Assembly (NCBI GenBank): GCA_041908065.1
Contig: JAYRGC010000042.1
Coordinates: 1-17,470 of the forward strand
Reading direction: 5' to 3'
From: JAYRGC01 sp041908065
Lineage (GTDB): Bacteria; Pseudomonadota; Alphaproteobacteria; UBA9219
DNA length: 17,470 nucleotides
Shown: piece by piece, positions 8,353 to 15,738 of the stretch
Position numbering within the stretch: the first letter of the stretch is position 1
Layout: the number at the start of each line of letters is the position of its first letter
Translations under genes and position numbers: made by a program
Notes under the pieces: model-generated
The model's input: only the letters and a program-made list of their open reading frames with translations
Database searches by the model: none
What the model was told of the DNA's origin: nothing

Positions 8353-9729
8353 ATGGATCAATTCACTGAAAGAGACATGACCGTTCTTTCAAACGGAGTG
8401 ACGATCGCGACCTCGCGTTTGTCGTCGCCACGAGCGGCTTTCCAGATAGTCGTTAATGCCGGTTCCTCCCAAGAATTAGACGGAGAACACGGGGCGGGGC
8501 ATTTTGTCGAACATTTGTTGATGACAAGACAGGAGATGCAGAGAGTTGAACAACAATTTGGATTCGGCGAACCAAATTTAGTGACTGATTTTTATAATGT
8601 AAGAATGCCACTGCGTGGAAGGGGAATTTTTTATGTATTGAAAGACCAATTTCCGCAGGCTTTTGATATGTTTTTAAACGCAGTTTCTAATCCCCAGATT
8701 AACGCCGCCAACATTGAGAATGAAAGAGCCAGAATTCTGGAGGAGGCCGCATCGGCTAGCAATGACGAGAACAAACGTTTGTATTTCGCTTGGCAGTCTT
8801 GTTTGTATCCCAAAAGCTATAGAGGAAAGTTAGTTGTTGGAGAAGTGCATGATATTCAAAGCTTAACGCCACAAATTTTGACAGATTTCTGGCAAAGAAA
8901 TTACGTTGGGCGTAGAATCAAGGTCTTCGCCACTGGCGATGTAACACACGATAGTGTCGTGGAGCAGGTAGAGGCCAAGCTGGGGCATCTGCAGGCAGGG
9001 CATCCTGCGGAAATCAGTCCATTGTCAATGGCGGTTGCGGAAGCACATTTTCCCGAAAGTAAATATGAACGCCTCTTTAGATACGCGCGCAACGCGATTT
9101 TGCGTCGTTCCAAACAAGGAGCAGATCAGATAAATGCCACATTGGTATGGCCAGGGATTGTGGAGACTGATAAACGGGGACCACAAATTAAAATCACGTC
9201 AAAAATTCTGAATTCTCAAATCAGCCGTGAACTTCTTACAGGGAATTCCCCTGTATACGAAGCCTATGCTGGAAATTCGTGTTCTCCCGACTGCGGCGAA
9301 TTATCCGTAACTTGCAAATTCGATCAAAGAAAAACGCATCATGTAATCCTCGGGATCGGCAATGTGGTGCGTTCTTTAGCGAAAGCCGTGCCGGAAGAAA
9401 TTTTTTCTACAACAAAACTGGAAATTGCTAACTCCTTGCGAGCGAGCGAGTATGGAGCACAGTCAGAGATTGGTAATTTGCAGTGGATGCTATCAAGTTT
9501 TGGCAAGCTACGGCCTGATTCTGACATATTGGACGGTTTTATGGTGGTGACACGAGAAGATGTGAGGTCGATTGCCGAAGAGTTCCTGCTGAAAACCACT
9601 CTTTCTTTGCGGACTGATGGTTTGAGAAGGTTTCCATATTCACGCCATGAAGTCGATGCGGCTGTCCGGCGCGGGATTCCGTTGAGGGACAGAAATATGT
9701 TCGCCTTAACGTCGAAATTCACCTTATAA
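8353..9729 (+). CDS. M16-family zinc metallopeptidase
   Basis: The 458-residue protein matches the two-domain length of bacterial M16 peptidases related to mitochondrial processing peptidase. The inverted zinc motif HXXEH is present as HFVEH at residues 50-54 (from ATG 8353). A conserved acidic ligand follows about 76 residues later in NERARILEEA (Glu130 or Glu131). The second domain keeps SRELL...VYEAY near 290-304, matching the substrate-binding Arg/Tyr region, so one chain could form an active homodimer. No signal peptide is seen, so it is probably cytoplasmic. The start is uncertain: ATG 8353 has GGCGGA about 11 nt upstream, while ATG 8377 follows GAAAGAGAC and would match shorter homologues. 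The gene is AT-richer than its flanks. It converges on the LytM lipoprotein gene with an 11-bp overlap. Confidence 0.88.
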   Translation: MDQFTERDMTVLSNGVTIATSRLSSPRAAFQIVVNAGSSQELDGEHGAGHFVEHLLMTRQEMQRVEQQFGFGEPNLVTDFYNVRMPLRGRGIFYVLKDQFPQAFDMFLNAVSNPQINAANIENERARILEEAASASNDENKRLYFAWQSCLYPKSYRGKLVVGEVHDIQSLTPQILTDFWQRNYVGRRIKVFATGDVTHDSVVEQVEAKLGHLQAGHPAEISPLSMAVAEAHFPESKYERLFRYARNAILRRSKQGADQINATLVWPGIVETDKRGPQIKITSKILNSQISRELLTGNSPVYEAYAGNSCSPDCGELSVTCKFDQRKTHHVILGIGNVVRSLAKAVPEEIFSTTKLEIANSLRASEYGAQSEIGNLQWMLSSFGKLRPDSDILDGFMVVTREDVRSIAEEFLLKTTLSLRTDGLRRFPYSRHEVDAAVRRGIPLRDRNMFALTSKFTL

Positions 9730-10678
9730 CCCGCTGCGGGTCAACGGGTTTTCCATCCTGTCGGGTTTCGAAGTGCAACTGCGGCTGGGATACCCCGCCG
9801 GTCGATCCCACGGTTCCGATCATGTCGTTTTTGGCCACTACGGTGTCGCGGCTGACCAATACTCTCTCAAGATGGGCGTAGGCCGTGACCCAGCCGCCTT
9901 CATGGCGGACGAGAACCAGATTGCCGAAGCCCTTCATCTCGTTTCCGGTATAGACGACTGTTCCGCCCGCCGCCGCGCTTACCGGAGCCCCCTTGGGGGC
10001 GGAGATATTGACTCCGTCGTTGTTCATTCCTTGCCCCTTGGGGCCGAAGCCGGAAATTATCGGCCCCTGAACCGGCCAAGCGAAATTGGGCGCGGCCTCG
10101 ACGTGCGGAGCCTCGGGGCCGGTTTCAGGCTTGCCGGAGGCCTCGGCTTGTTGTTGCGCGGGTTTAGCCGGAGGCGGAGAAACCGTGGTTGCCCGAGGTT
10201 GTTGCGCCTGCGTTTGAGCCTGAAGCTGAGTTTGCGGCTTGGCGGGAGGTGGGGAGGGCGGTTGCAGCGTGTTGGGGGGCGGAGCGGTTTGCGCCGCCGT
10301 CTGGGTTGTCGGTTCATCCAAAGGCACTGCTTCGATGGTTCCCGACGGAGCCGCCACCGGCGCGCCGCCGCGAGACGGCTGCATCGCCACAGCGTCGCCG
10401 CCATAGCGATCGCCGTTTTTGTCGGGCAGGGTCAGTTTTTGGCCGGATCGCAGGGCGAACGGAGCCTTCAGGTCGTTCAGCACGATGATCTCCCGCATGG
10501 AAACCCCGTGCTTGCGGGCGAGGGCGTAGACGTTTTCGTTGCGCCTTACCGTTATTTCCTCGCCCGGAGTTATGTCTTCGCGCGATGGCATACCCGTTTG
10601 GGTTTTCGGGCGTAAAAACGTGCAACCGCCCAGAGTGGCGGCGATCACCAGCAACAGCGCGGCGGAGCGTAGGTTCAT
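9719..10678 (-). CDS. NlpD-like lipoprotein with LysM and degenerate LytM (M23) domains
   Basis: This 319-residue lipoprotein has a signal peptide with lipobox LGGC (Cys19), a LysM peptidoglycan-binding domain at about 42-85 (VRRNENVYALARKHGV), a Pro/Gln/Ala-rich linker at about 105-195, and a C-terminal LytM domain at about 200-319. The LytM zinc ligands are largely lost. The HxxxD position reads NDGVN (220-224), and HxH reads QLH (300-302). Only His269 and His302 remain. This pattern is like E. coli NlpD, which activates cell-wall amidases rather than cutting peptidoglycan itself. The gene starts at ATG 10678, overlapping the serS stop by 4 bp, so the two are co-transcribed. It probably acts at the outer membrane during cell separation. 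Confidence 0.9.
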   Translation of the reverse strand: MNLRSAALLLVIAATLGGCTFLRPKTQTGMPSREDITPGEEITVRRNENVYALARKHGVSMREIIVLNDLKAPFALRSGQKLTLPDKNGDRYGGDAVAMQPSRGGAPVAAPSGTIEAVPLDEPTTQTAAQTAPPPNTLQPPSPPPAKPQTQLQAQTQAQQPRATTVSPPPAKPAQQQAEASGKPETGPEAPHVEAAPNFAWPVQGPIISGFGPKGQGMNNDGVNISAPKGAPVSAAAGGTVVYTGNEMKGFGNLVLVRHEGGWVTAYAHLERVLVSRDTVVAKNDMIGTVGSTGGVSQPQLHFETRQDGKPVDPQRVIR

Positions 10679-11955
10679 TTCGTTTCATCCGCCTTTATGC
10701 GTTCCATTCCGCCCATGTATGGACGCAGGACCGACGGCACGACGATGCTGCCGTCGGGCTGTTGGAAATTTTCCATCACGGCGATAAGGCAGCGGCCTAT
10801 GGCAACGCCGGAGCCGTTCAGAGTGTGGACGAATTCGGTCGCCTTGTCGCCCGCCGAACGGCAACGGGCGTTCATGCGCCGCGCTTGGAAATCGCCGCAG
10901 TTGGAGCAGCTGGAAATCTCGCGGTAAGTGTCCTGTCCGGGCATCCATACCTCGATGTCGTAGGTTTTGCGCGAGGCGAAGCCCATGTCTCCGGTGCAAA
11001 GGACTATGGTGCGGAAGGGAAGCTCAAGGCGGTTCAGGATGGTTTCGGCGCATTCCGTCATGCGCTCGTGCTCCTCCGCCGATTTCTCCGGCTCCGCGAC
11101 GCTGACCAGCTCGACCTTGTAAAACTGGTGCTGGCGCAACATGCCGCGAGTGTCTTTTCCGGCGGCTCCGGCTTCGGCGCGGAAGCACGGGGTCTTGGCC
11201 GTCACCCGCAACGGCAATAGGTCGCGGTCGATTATCGTGTCGTTGACGATGTTGGTCAAAGGAACCTCGGCGGTGGGTATCAGCCACATGCCGTTGGTGG
11301 TGCGGAATTGATCTTCTGCGAACTTGGGCAGTTGCGCCGTGCCGTACATTATCTCGTCGCGCACCATCAAGGGCGGCGATATTTCGGTGTAGCCGAACTC
11401 TCCCGTATGGACGTCCAGCATGAAGTTGCCCAAGGCGCGTTCCAATCGCGCCAACGCCCCTCGCAGCATGGTAAACCTCGCCCCTGACAGCTTGGCGGCG
11501 GTGGCGAAGTCCATCAGTCCCAGATCCTCGCCGATCTCGAAGTGCTGGCGTCGGTTTTCCATACGCTTGGGCGCGCCGAAGCGGCGCAGCTCCACGTTGT
11601 CGCGCTCGTCGCGGCCTTCCGGCACGTCGTCGGCGGGAAGGTTGGGGATCGACGACAAAAGGGAGTTGAGCCGCGCCCCCAGATCGCCTTCCTGCGCCTC
11701 CATCACCGCGATATGTTCCTTGATGTTGGCTACTTCGCCCATGACGCCGGAAACGTCGCCGCCCGCGCGCTTGACCTCGCCTATCTGGCGCGAGATGTCG
11801 TTGCGCTTGGACTGCCAGTCCTGCGTGATCGTCTGCGCCTCGCGATGCTCCACGTCCAGCTTCAATATCTCGTGGGACGAAGCCGGCAGCCCGCGGCGGG
11901 CAAGCCCTTGGTCGAAAGCGTCGGGGTTCTCTCGGATAGAACGAAGGTCGTGCAT
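10675..11955 (-). CDS. serS: Serine-tRNA ligase
   Basis: SerRS charges tRNA-Ser (and tRNA-Sec where present) with serine in the cytoplasm. The 426-residue product is a normal length. The N-terminal coiled-coil arm that grips the tRNA lies at about 30-105. Class II motif 2 is at 257-284 (FRAEAGAAGKDTRGMLRQHQ), preceded by the serine-binding TAE (228-230). Motif 3 lies after 381 (GSGVAIGR...RPYMGG). The start is ATG 11955 with AAGGTG 7 nt upstream. It overlaps the downstream NlpD-like gene by 4 bp. In many alphaproteobacteria surE and pcm lie between these two genes, and here both are missing. Confidence 0.97.
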   Translation of the reverse strand: MHDLRSIRENPDAFDQGLARRGLPASSHEILKLDVEHREAQTITQDWQSKRNDISRQIGEVKRAGGDVSGVMGEVANIKEHIAVMEAQEGDLGARLNSLLSSIPNLPADDVPEGRDERDNVELRRFGAPKRMENRRQHFEIGEDLGLMDFATAAKLSGARFTMLRGALARLERALGNFMLDVHTGEFGYTEISPPLMVRDEIMYGTAQLPKFAEDQFRTTNGMWLIPTAEVPLTNIVNDTIIDRDLLPLRVTAKTPCFRAEAGAAGKDTRGMLRQHQFYKVELVSVAEPEKSAEEHERMTECAETILNRLELPFRTIVLCTGDMGFASRKTYDIEVWMPGQDTYREISSCSNCGDFQARRMNARCRSAGDKATEFVHTLNGSGVAIGRCLIAVMENFQQPDGSIVVPSVLRPYMGGMERIKADETK

Positions 11956-11978
11956 GGCAACACCTTGGAAACAGTGGA

Positions 11979-11999
11979 TACGGAAGGACTATATCCGTA
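11979..11999. repeat. Small inverted repeat upstream of serS
   Basis: TACGGA (11979-11984) and TCCGTA (11994-11999) can pair around a 9-nt loop, 24 bp before the serS start. It could fold in the serS leader or be an operator. It could equally be chance. Confidence 0.35.
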
Positions 12000-12039
12000 G
12001 CGGCGGCAATGGTCTAGCAGGCTGACGCAGCCGCCTAGA

Positions 12040-12798
12040 TCAAGGCCGATAGTCGTAAATCAGCTTGGTCATCTGTTCGTCTTCGTAAAAACTGGCGCGG
12101 TCAAGGCGGGAATCCATATGAACGTGCCCGTCCGTATTGCCCTGCGTCAACGGACCTTTTTCTGCGGGGCCGTATTCTTTGGTGGCTGCGCGCGACAGAG
12201 GGGCTATGTAAAGAACCCGTATTTCGAACCGGACGTAGACCAGACGATCGGTGTTTCCGGCCTCCTTCATCCTTGCCAACAAAGCCTCGCCCTCCTTTTC
12301 GGAAAGCGGCAGCCCGGGGATGTACATGGTTTGATCCAAAACCATCCGGTATTTGGTGGGCAACGCCGTGACTTTTTGGGATCCGCATCCTGAATCGTTC
12401 TCGGCGTTTAGCGTGAAGGTGTTCACGTTTTTCTGGGTCGTGCCCTTGCTGAAGGAATAACGCTTTTCCTTGAAGTCGTAGTTGCCCAGCTGGAGCTTGG
12501 AATCATAGTAAAAGCTGGTGGGGAAGGTCGCCACGTTGTCGCGGATAGACTGGCGCATCAGGCGGCGGATTTTGTGCCACTTGAAATCGTTTTCGTGGAA
12601 ATTGAAATAAAGATCGCATTCGTTGACGATGGCGTAATCGTCGGCGATCTCGTCGTCCTTCATGATGTTGATAGCCCCGAAGCGTATAAGAGACTTGGTT
12701 ATGTTCTGGAAAGTGGGGTGGGCGTATTCCTGCGCCGAGGCGGAATAAGGCATCGCGCAAGCCGCGGCGATGGCGATTATCGTTAAAAGGACTTTCAT
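12040..12798 (-). CDS. Secreted protein of unknown function
   Basis: I do not recognise this 252-residue protein. It has a clear Sec signal peptide: MKVLLTIIAIAAACAMPYSA, then a signal-peptidase I site after Ala22 (S-A-S-A before QEYAH). The mature part is probably periplasmic. It is rich in Asp, Lys, Tyr and aromatic residues, has Cys residues near the start of the mature region and at mid-length (NECDLYF, DSGCGSQ) that could form a disulphide, and has no membrane helix. The ATG at 12798 follows a good Shine-Dalgarno (AGGAGAG). It stands alone: serS lies 84 bp downstream on the same strand, and gatB is divergent upstream. Confidence 0.8.
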   Translation of the reverse strand: MKVLLTIIAIAAACAMPYSASAQEYAHPTFQNITKSLIRFGAINIMKDDEIADDYAIVNECDLYFNFHENDFKWHKIRRLMRQSIRDNVATFPTSFYYDSKLQLGNYDFKEKRYSFSKGTTQKNVNTFTLNAENDSGCGSQKVTALPTKYRMVLDQTMYIPGLPLSEKEGEALLARMKEAGNTDRLVYVRFEIRVLYIAPLSRAATKEYGPAEKGPLTQGNTDGHVHMDSRLDRASFYEDEQMTKLIYDYRP

Positions 12799-12903
12799 GC
12801 GGCTCTCCTGCGCGGTTCAAGCTCGCATTTTATCCCAAAGTATGGCGGTTACAAGGCGCGGCGGCGCGGACGTGATTTTGTGGGTGGAGTTTCGCCTTCG
12901 CGC

Positions 12904-12912
12904 TGGTATTAT
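12904..12912 (+). promoter_or_regulatory. Candidate extended -10 promoter for gatB
   Basis: TGGTATTAT fits an extended -10 element (TGn then TATTAT), 38 bp before the gatB ATG. No good -35 hexamer is seen at 16-18 bp spacing, which extended -10 promoters tolerate. This is inferred from sequence alone. Confidence 0.3.
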
Positions 12913-12950
12913 CCCCGCGTTTCAACCTCTTTTCGGAAACAGGTGAGGGA

Positions 12951-14405
12951 ATGGCTACTGTGCAAGGACAGACCGGCGAATGGGAAATGGTGATAGGGCT
13001 GGAGGTTCACGCCCAAGTGACTTCCCACGCCAAGCTGTTTTCCGGCGCGTCCGCCGAGTTCGGAGCCGCCCCCAACGCCCAAGTCAGCCTAGTGGACGCG
13101 GCGTTTCCCGGGATGTTGCCCGTCATCAACGGCAAGTGCGTCGAGCAAGCCGTCCGCACCGGATTGGGGCTGAAGGCCGAAATTAATCTGATCTCGGTTT
13201 TCGACCGCAAGAATTACTTCTATCCCGATCTTCCCGCCGGCTACCAGATCAGCCAGTTCCAACGCCCCATCGTGGGCAAGGGCGAAATAACCCTTGATTT
13301 GGCCGACGGCTCGGCGCGAACCGTGGGCATTACTCGCCTGCATCTGGAACAGGACGCCGGCAAAAGCATGCACGACCAAAGCCCCAAGGAAACCTTTATC
13401 GACTTGAACCGCGCCGGAGTGGCGTTGATGGAAATCGTGTCCGAACCCGACATGCGCTCGGCTGAGGAGGCCGCGGCATACCTCAAAAAGTTGCGGGCTA
13501 TACTGCGCTATCTTGGCACTTGCGACGGCAACATGGAGGAAGGCTCCATGCGTTGCGACGTCAACCTGTCGATGCGCCGCGCCGGAGACGACAAGCTGGG
13601 CACGCGCTGCGAGATCAAGAACGTCAACTCCATCCGCTTCGTGCAGCAGGCGATAGAATATGAGGCGCGCCGCCAAGTGGACGTGCTGGAAGGCGGCGGC
13701 AAGGTCAAGCAGGAAACGCGGCTGTGGGACACGGGGCAGGGCGTGACGCGCTCCATGCGCTCCAAGGAAGAAGCGCACGACTACCGCTATTTCCCCGATC
13801 CCGACCTGTTGCCGCTCAAGCTGGACGCGGGGTTGGTGGACAGCATCCGCTCCACGTTGCCCGAACTGCCCGACGAGAAAAAGGCGCGGTTCATACAAGA
13901 TTACGGGCTTAAGCCATACGACGCCTCGGTCTTGGTGGCGGAAAAGGCCAATGCCGAATACTTCGAAAAGGTCGCCAAAGGACGCGACGGCAAGCTGGCG
14001 GCCAACTGGGTTACGGTGGAATTGTTCGGCGCGCTCAATCGCTTGGGCAAAGGGATCGAGGAATCTCCGGTTTCTGCGGAATCCTTGGGGGGGCTGGTGG
14101 ATTTGCTCTCCGACGGGACGATCTCCGGCCGCATCGCCAAGGACGTGTTCGCCGAGATGGTCTCAAGCGGCCAGACGGCGGCGGCCATTGTCGAGACCAA
14201 GGGGTTGCGGCAGGTCAAGGACACCGGAGCTATCGAAAAGGCCATCGCCGACATTCTGGCCGCCAATGCCGACAAGGTGGCGGAATACAAGGCCGGCAAG
14301 GACAAGCTGTTCGGATTCTTTGTAGGACAAGTGATGAAAGCTACCGGCGGCAAGGCCAATCCGGCGATGCTTAACGACTTGCTCAAGGAAAAGCTGAAAA
14401 GCTAA
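12951..14405 (+). CDS. gatB: Aspartyl/glutamyl-tRNA(Asn/Gln) amidotransferase subunit B
   Basis: GatB is the kinase-like and tRNA-binding subunit of GatCAB, which converts Glu-tRNA(Gln) and Asp-tRNA(Asn) to the amidated forms. The 484-residue product is full length. It begins WEMVIGLEVHAQV, followed by KLFSGAS and the family signatures DRKNYFYPDLPAGYQISQ, LEQDAGKSMHD, DLNRAGVALMEIVSEPDM and GSMRCDVNLSM. A helical YqeY-like tail spans about 335-484. The ATG at 12951 has GGTGAGGG a few bases upstream. gatA and gatC are not adjacent here, although gatA-gatB linkage is common, so GatB seems to be transcribed alone from the divergent spacer. Confidence 0.97.
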   Translation: MATVQGQTGEWEMVIGLEVHAQVTSHAKLFSGASAEFGAAPNAQVSLVDAAFPGMLPVINGKCVEQAVRTGLGLKAEINLISVFDRKNYFYPDLPAGYQISQFQRPIVGKGEITLDLADGSARTVGITRLHLEQDAGKSMHDQSPKETFIDLNRAGVALMEIVSEPDMRSAEEAAAYLKKLRAILRYLGTCDGNMEEGSMRCDVNLSMRRAGDDKLGTRCEIKNVNSIRFVQQAIEYEARRQVDVLEGGGKVKQETRLWDTGQGVTRSMRSKEEAHDYRYFPDPDLLPLKLDAGLVDSIRSTLPELPDEKKARFIQDYGLKPYDASVLVAEKANAEYFEKVAKGRDGKLAANWVTVELFGALNRLGKGIEESPVSAESLGGLVDLLSDGTISGRIAKDVFAEMVSSGQTAAAIVETKGLRQVKDTGAIEKAIADILAANADKVAEYKAGKDKLFGFFVGQVMKATGGKANPAMLNDLLKEKLKS

Positions 14406-14762
14406 TTAATGCCAGCTGTCCTATGAAATGCGACGTTTACAGCCAAAGGCTGTCTACTTCGCATGACGCCCTTTGGCAGGTTTGCTTCCCCATGTCACAT
14501 TCATGTGGCTGATGTCATAACCGTTTGTTTTTACTCATAAAATATACTGAACAACTATTGCCGGAATCGGTATGTCGCGTCATCGGTTTGATAGTAGTTA
14601 TGTCAGCGGAATATTTTTTCTGGTAATTAAATGCAAAATTTTGTTTAATGACTGCCGACAATAAGGCTGCGCTATCTTCCTGCCCCGAGGAAGCCATGTT
14701 TTTCGGGGGAGGTTGGTGCTTAGTGACTATTTTTGACGATATTAAAATATGGAGAAAACAAC
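14406..14762. other. 357-bp structured, AT-rich intergenic spacer
   Basis: No credible gene is seen between gatB and the orphan gene. The left part holds overlapping inverted repeats (14428-14477). A small hairpin CACAT/ATGTG lies at 14496-14507. The right part is AT-rich, with CCCCGA (14683-14688) able to pair with TCGGGG (14703-14708). No clear promoter hexamers were found for the downstream gene. Confidence 0.6.
14428..14464. repeat. Long imperfect hairpin downstream of gatB
   Basis: Two 17-nt arms flank an AAA loop, with pairing ATGCGA/TCGCAT at the base and ACAGCC/GGCTGT at the top and three mismatches between. No T-run follows, so it is not a standard intrinsic terminator. Part of the hairpin, GCCAAAGG (14442-14449), can instead pair with CCTTTGGC (14470-14477), giving an alternative fold. 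Confidence 0.6.
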
Positions 14763-15449
14763 ATGATATTCCATCCGCCGGAAAATAGCGAGTTAGTCGT
14801 AAATTATCAAGATCCTTCAAACCCAACCGGCAATCAAAGCGGCGGCGATAAAGAGCCTGCCGCTAATGGCGACAGCGTAGTGCCGGAAACACCTTCGAAA
14901 CGCCAAGTGACAAGATCGCGATCAGGATGGGATAAGTTCCCCGACCCTGATCCAGTTGGTTTCTTATTTGAAGATAAAGGAATGGAATTCCGTATTGCTC
15001 CATTTCTTAATGGGGAGGAAAAAGTATCCCCGACGCTTGCTTACAATCCATATAACTATGATGAGCTATACAGCTATAAAACCACGCTGCCGCGGCGTCC
15101 AGACCTTCATAACATCATGGGGTTGGCAATAGGCAGGATGTGCAAAAAAGATTTAGATGGACTTGTCGATTTGATAGAAGAAGGAGCCAACGCTTCCGCA
15201 GAAGATAGGACTCGTCTGGCCGTTTACGGTGTTTTACCAAAGGTGATAGATATGGCAAGCCGTGGCGGCACGTCCGATTGGATTCCGGTTGTGTTATCGG
15301 TTTGCCAACAAGAAGAAACTTATTTGGCGATTGCGAGGGAAGTGTGCCAAATAAAACTAGGAGATCAAAACACTAACGATATGGCGGTGTTAGAGATCGG
15401 AGCATGTATCAAAAGATGGGGATGGACTAAAGGTCATACGCCTTCGTGA
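14763..15449 (+). CDS. Hypothetical protein, AT-rich orphan
   Basis: I do not recognise this 228-residue protein. It has no signal peptide or membrane helix. Residues 1-60 are polar, rich in Pro, Asn, Ser and Gly, and probably disordered. The remainder looks globular and helical, with stretches such as MGLAIGRMCKKDLDGLVDLI and LAVYGVLPKVIDMA. The ATG at 14763 is preceded by GGAGAA with 6-nt spacing, which favours it over an in-frame TTG at 14733. Base and codon use are clearly AT-richer than gatB or the acyltransferase gene, suggesting acquisition by transfer. A strong terminator follows about 70 bp after the stop. An opposite-strand reading frame over its start is judged a shadow. Confidence 0.7.
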   Translation: MIFHPPENSELVVNYQDPSNPTGNQSGGDKEPAANGDSVVPETPSKRQVTRSRSGWDKFPDPDPVGFLFEDKGMEFRIAPFLNGEEKVSPTLAYNPYNYDELYSYKTTLPRRPDLHNIMGLAIGRMCKKDLDGLVDLIEEGANASAEDRTRLAVYGVLPKVIDMASRGGTSDWIPVVLSVCQQEETYLAIAREVCQIKLGDQNTNDMAVLEIGACIKRWGWTKGHTPS

Positions 15450-15517
15450 TATGTGATTATGGTTATTTTATTATCGGCGGCATTGGATTAGAATGTCACC
15501 TCTCTATGGTTGTTCGC

Positions 15518-15557
15518 CGCAGAGCCTTGAAGTTTTTCAAGGCCGATGCGCCTTTTT
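15518..15557 (+). terminator. Intrinsic terminator of the orphan gene
   Basis: The perfect 8-bp stem GCCTTGAA (15524-15531) / TTCAAGGC (15536-15543) has a GTTT loop. Below a small internal loop it extends with CGCA (15518-15521) pairing TGCG. CC and then five T (15553-15557) follow directly. This is a good rho-independent layout for transcription coming from the orphan gene. Confidence 0.75.
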
Positions 15558-15598
15558 GACGGTGGGTGCGGCTATGGCTATTTCCCTTTCCTTGGTTT

Positions 15599-15716
15599 CG
15601 TCGCGACGACGTACCTGCTCCGGCGCGGAGCGTTGACGGTCGTCGACTCTCCCTCGCCGGATGGTACAAGCGGCGCGCTCCGGCGCGGAGCGTCGCTTTG
15701 CGTTCTCGCAAGATGA
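15599..15716. repeat. GC-rich palindromic repeat pair
   Basis: The 17-bp unit GCTCCGGCGCGGAGCGT occurs exactly at 15617-15633 and 15677-15693, a 60-bp period. Each contains the palindrome GCTCCG-GCG-CGGAGC. Around the first copy, CGACGAC and GTCGTCG form an outer stem. The right end (15699-15718) read on the minus strand is CGTCATCTTGCGAGAACGC, sharing its head with the CGTCAT-TGCGAG repeat family elsewhere in the window. Non-coding sequence spans 15450-15738. Confidence 0.7.
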
Positions 15717-15738
15717 CGGATGAAGGGAAGATCAGGAA

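Noticed and set aside
14428..14464. gatB intrinsic terminator
   Set aside because: The stem is long but imperfect and has no T-run after it.
14515..14826. Minus-strand open frame of 103 codons overlapping the orphan gene start
   Set aside because: No ribosome binding site or family motif, and it conflicts with the better-supported plus-strand gene.
15617..15693. Possible CRISPR or tRNA from spaced identical units
   Set aside because: Only two units, each an internal palindrome, with no spacer series and no cloverleaf.
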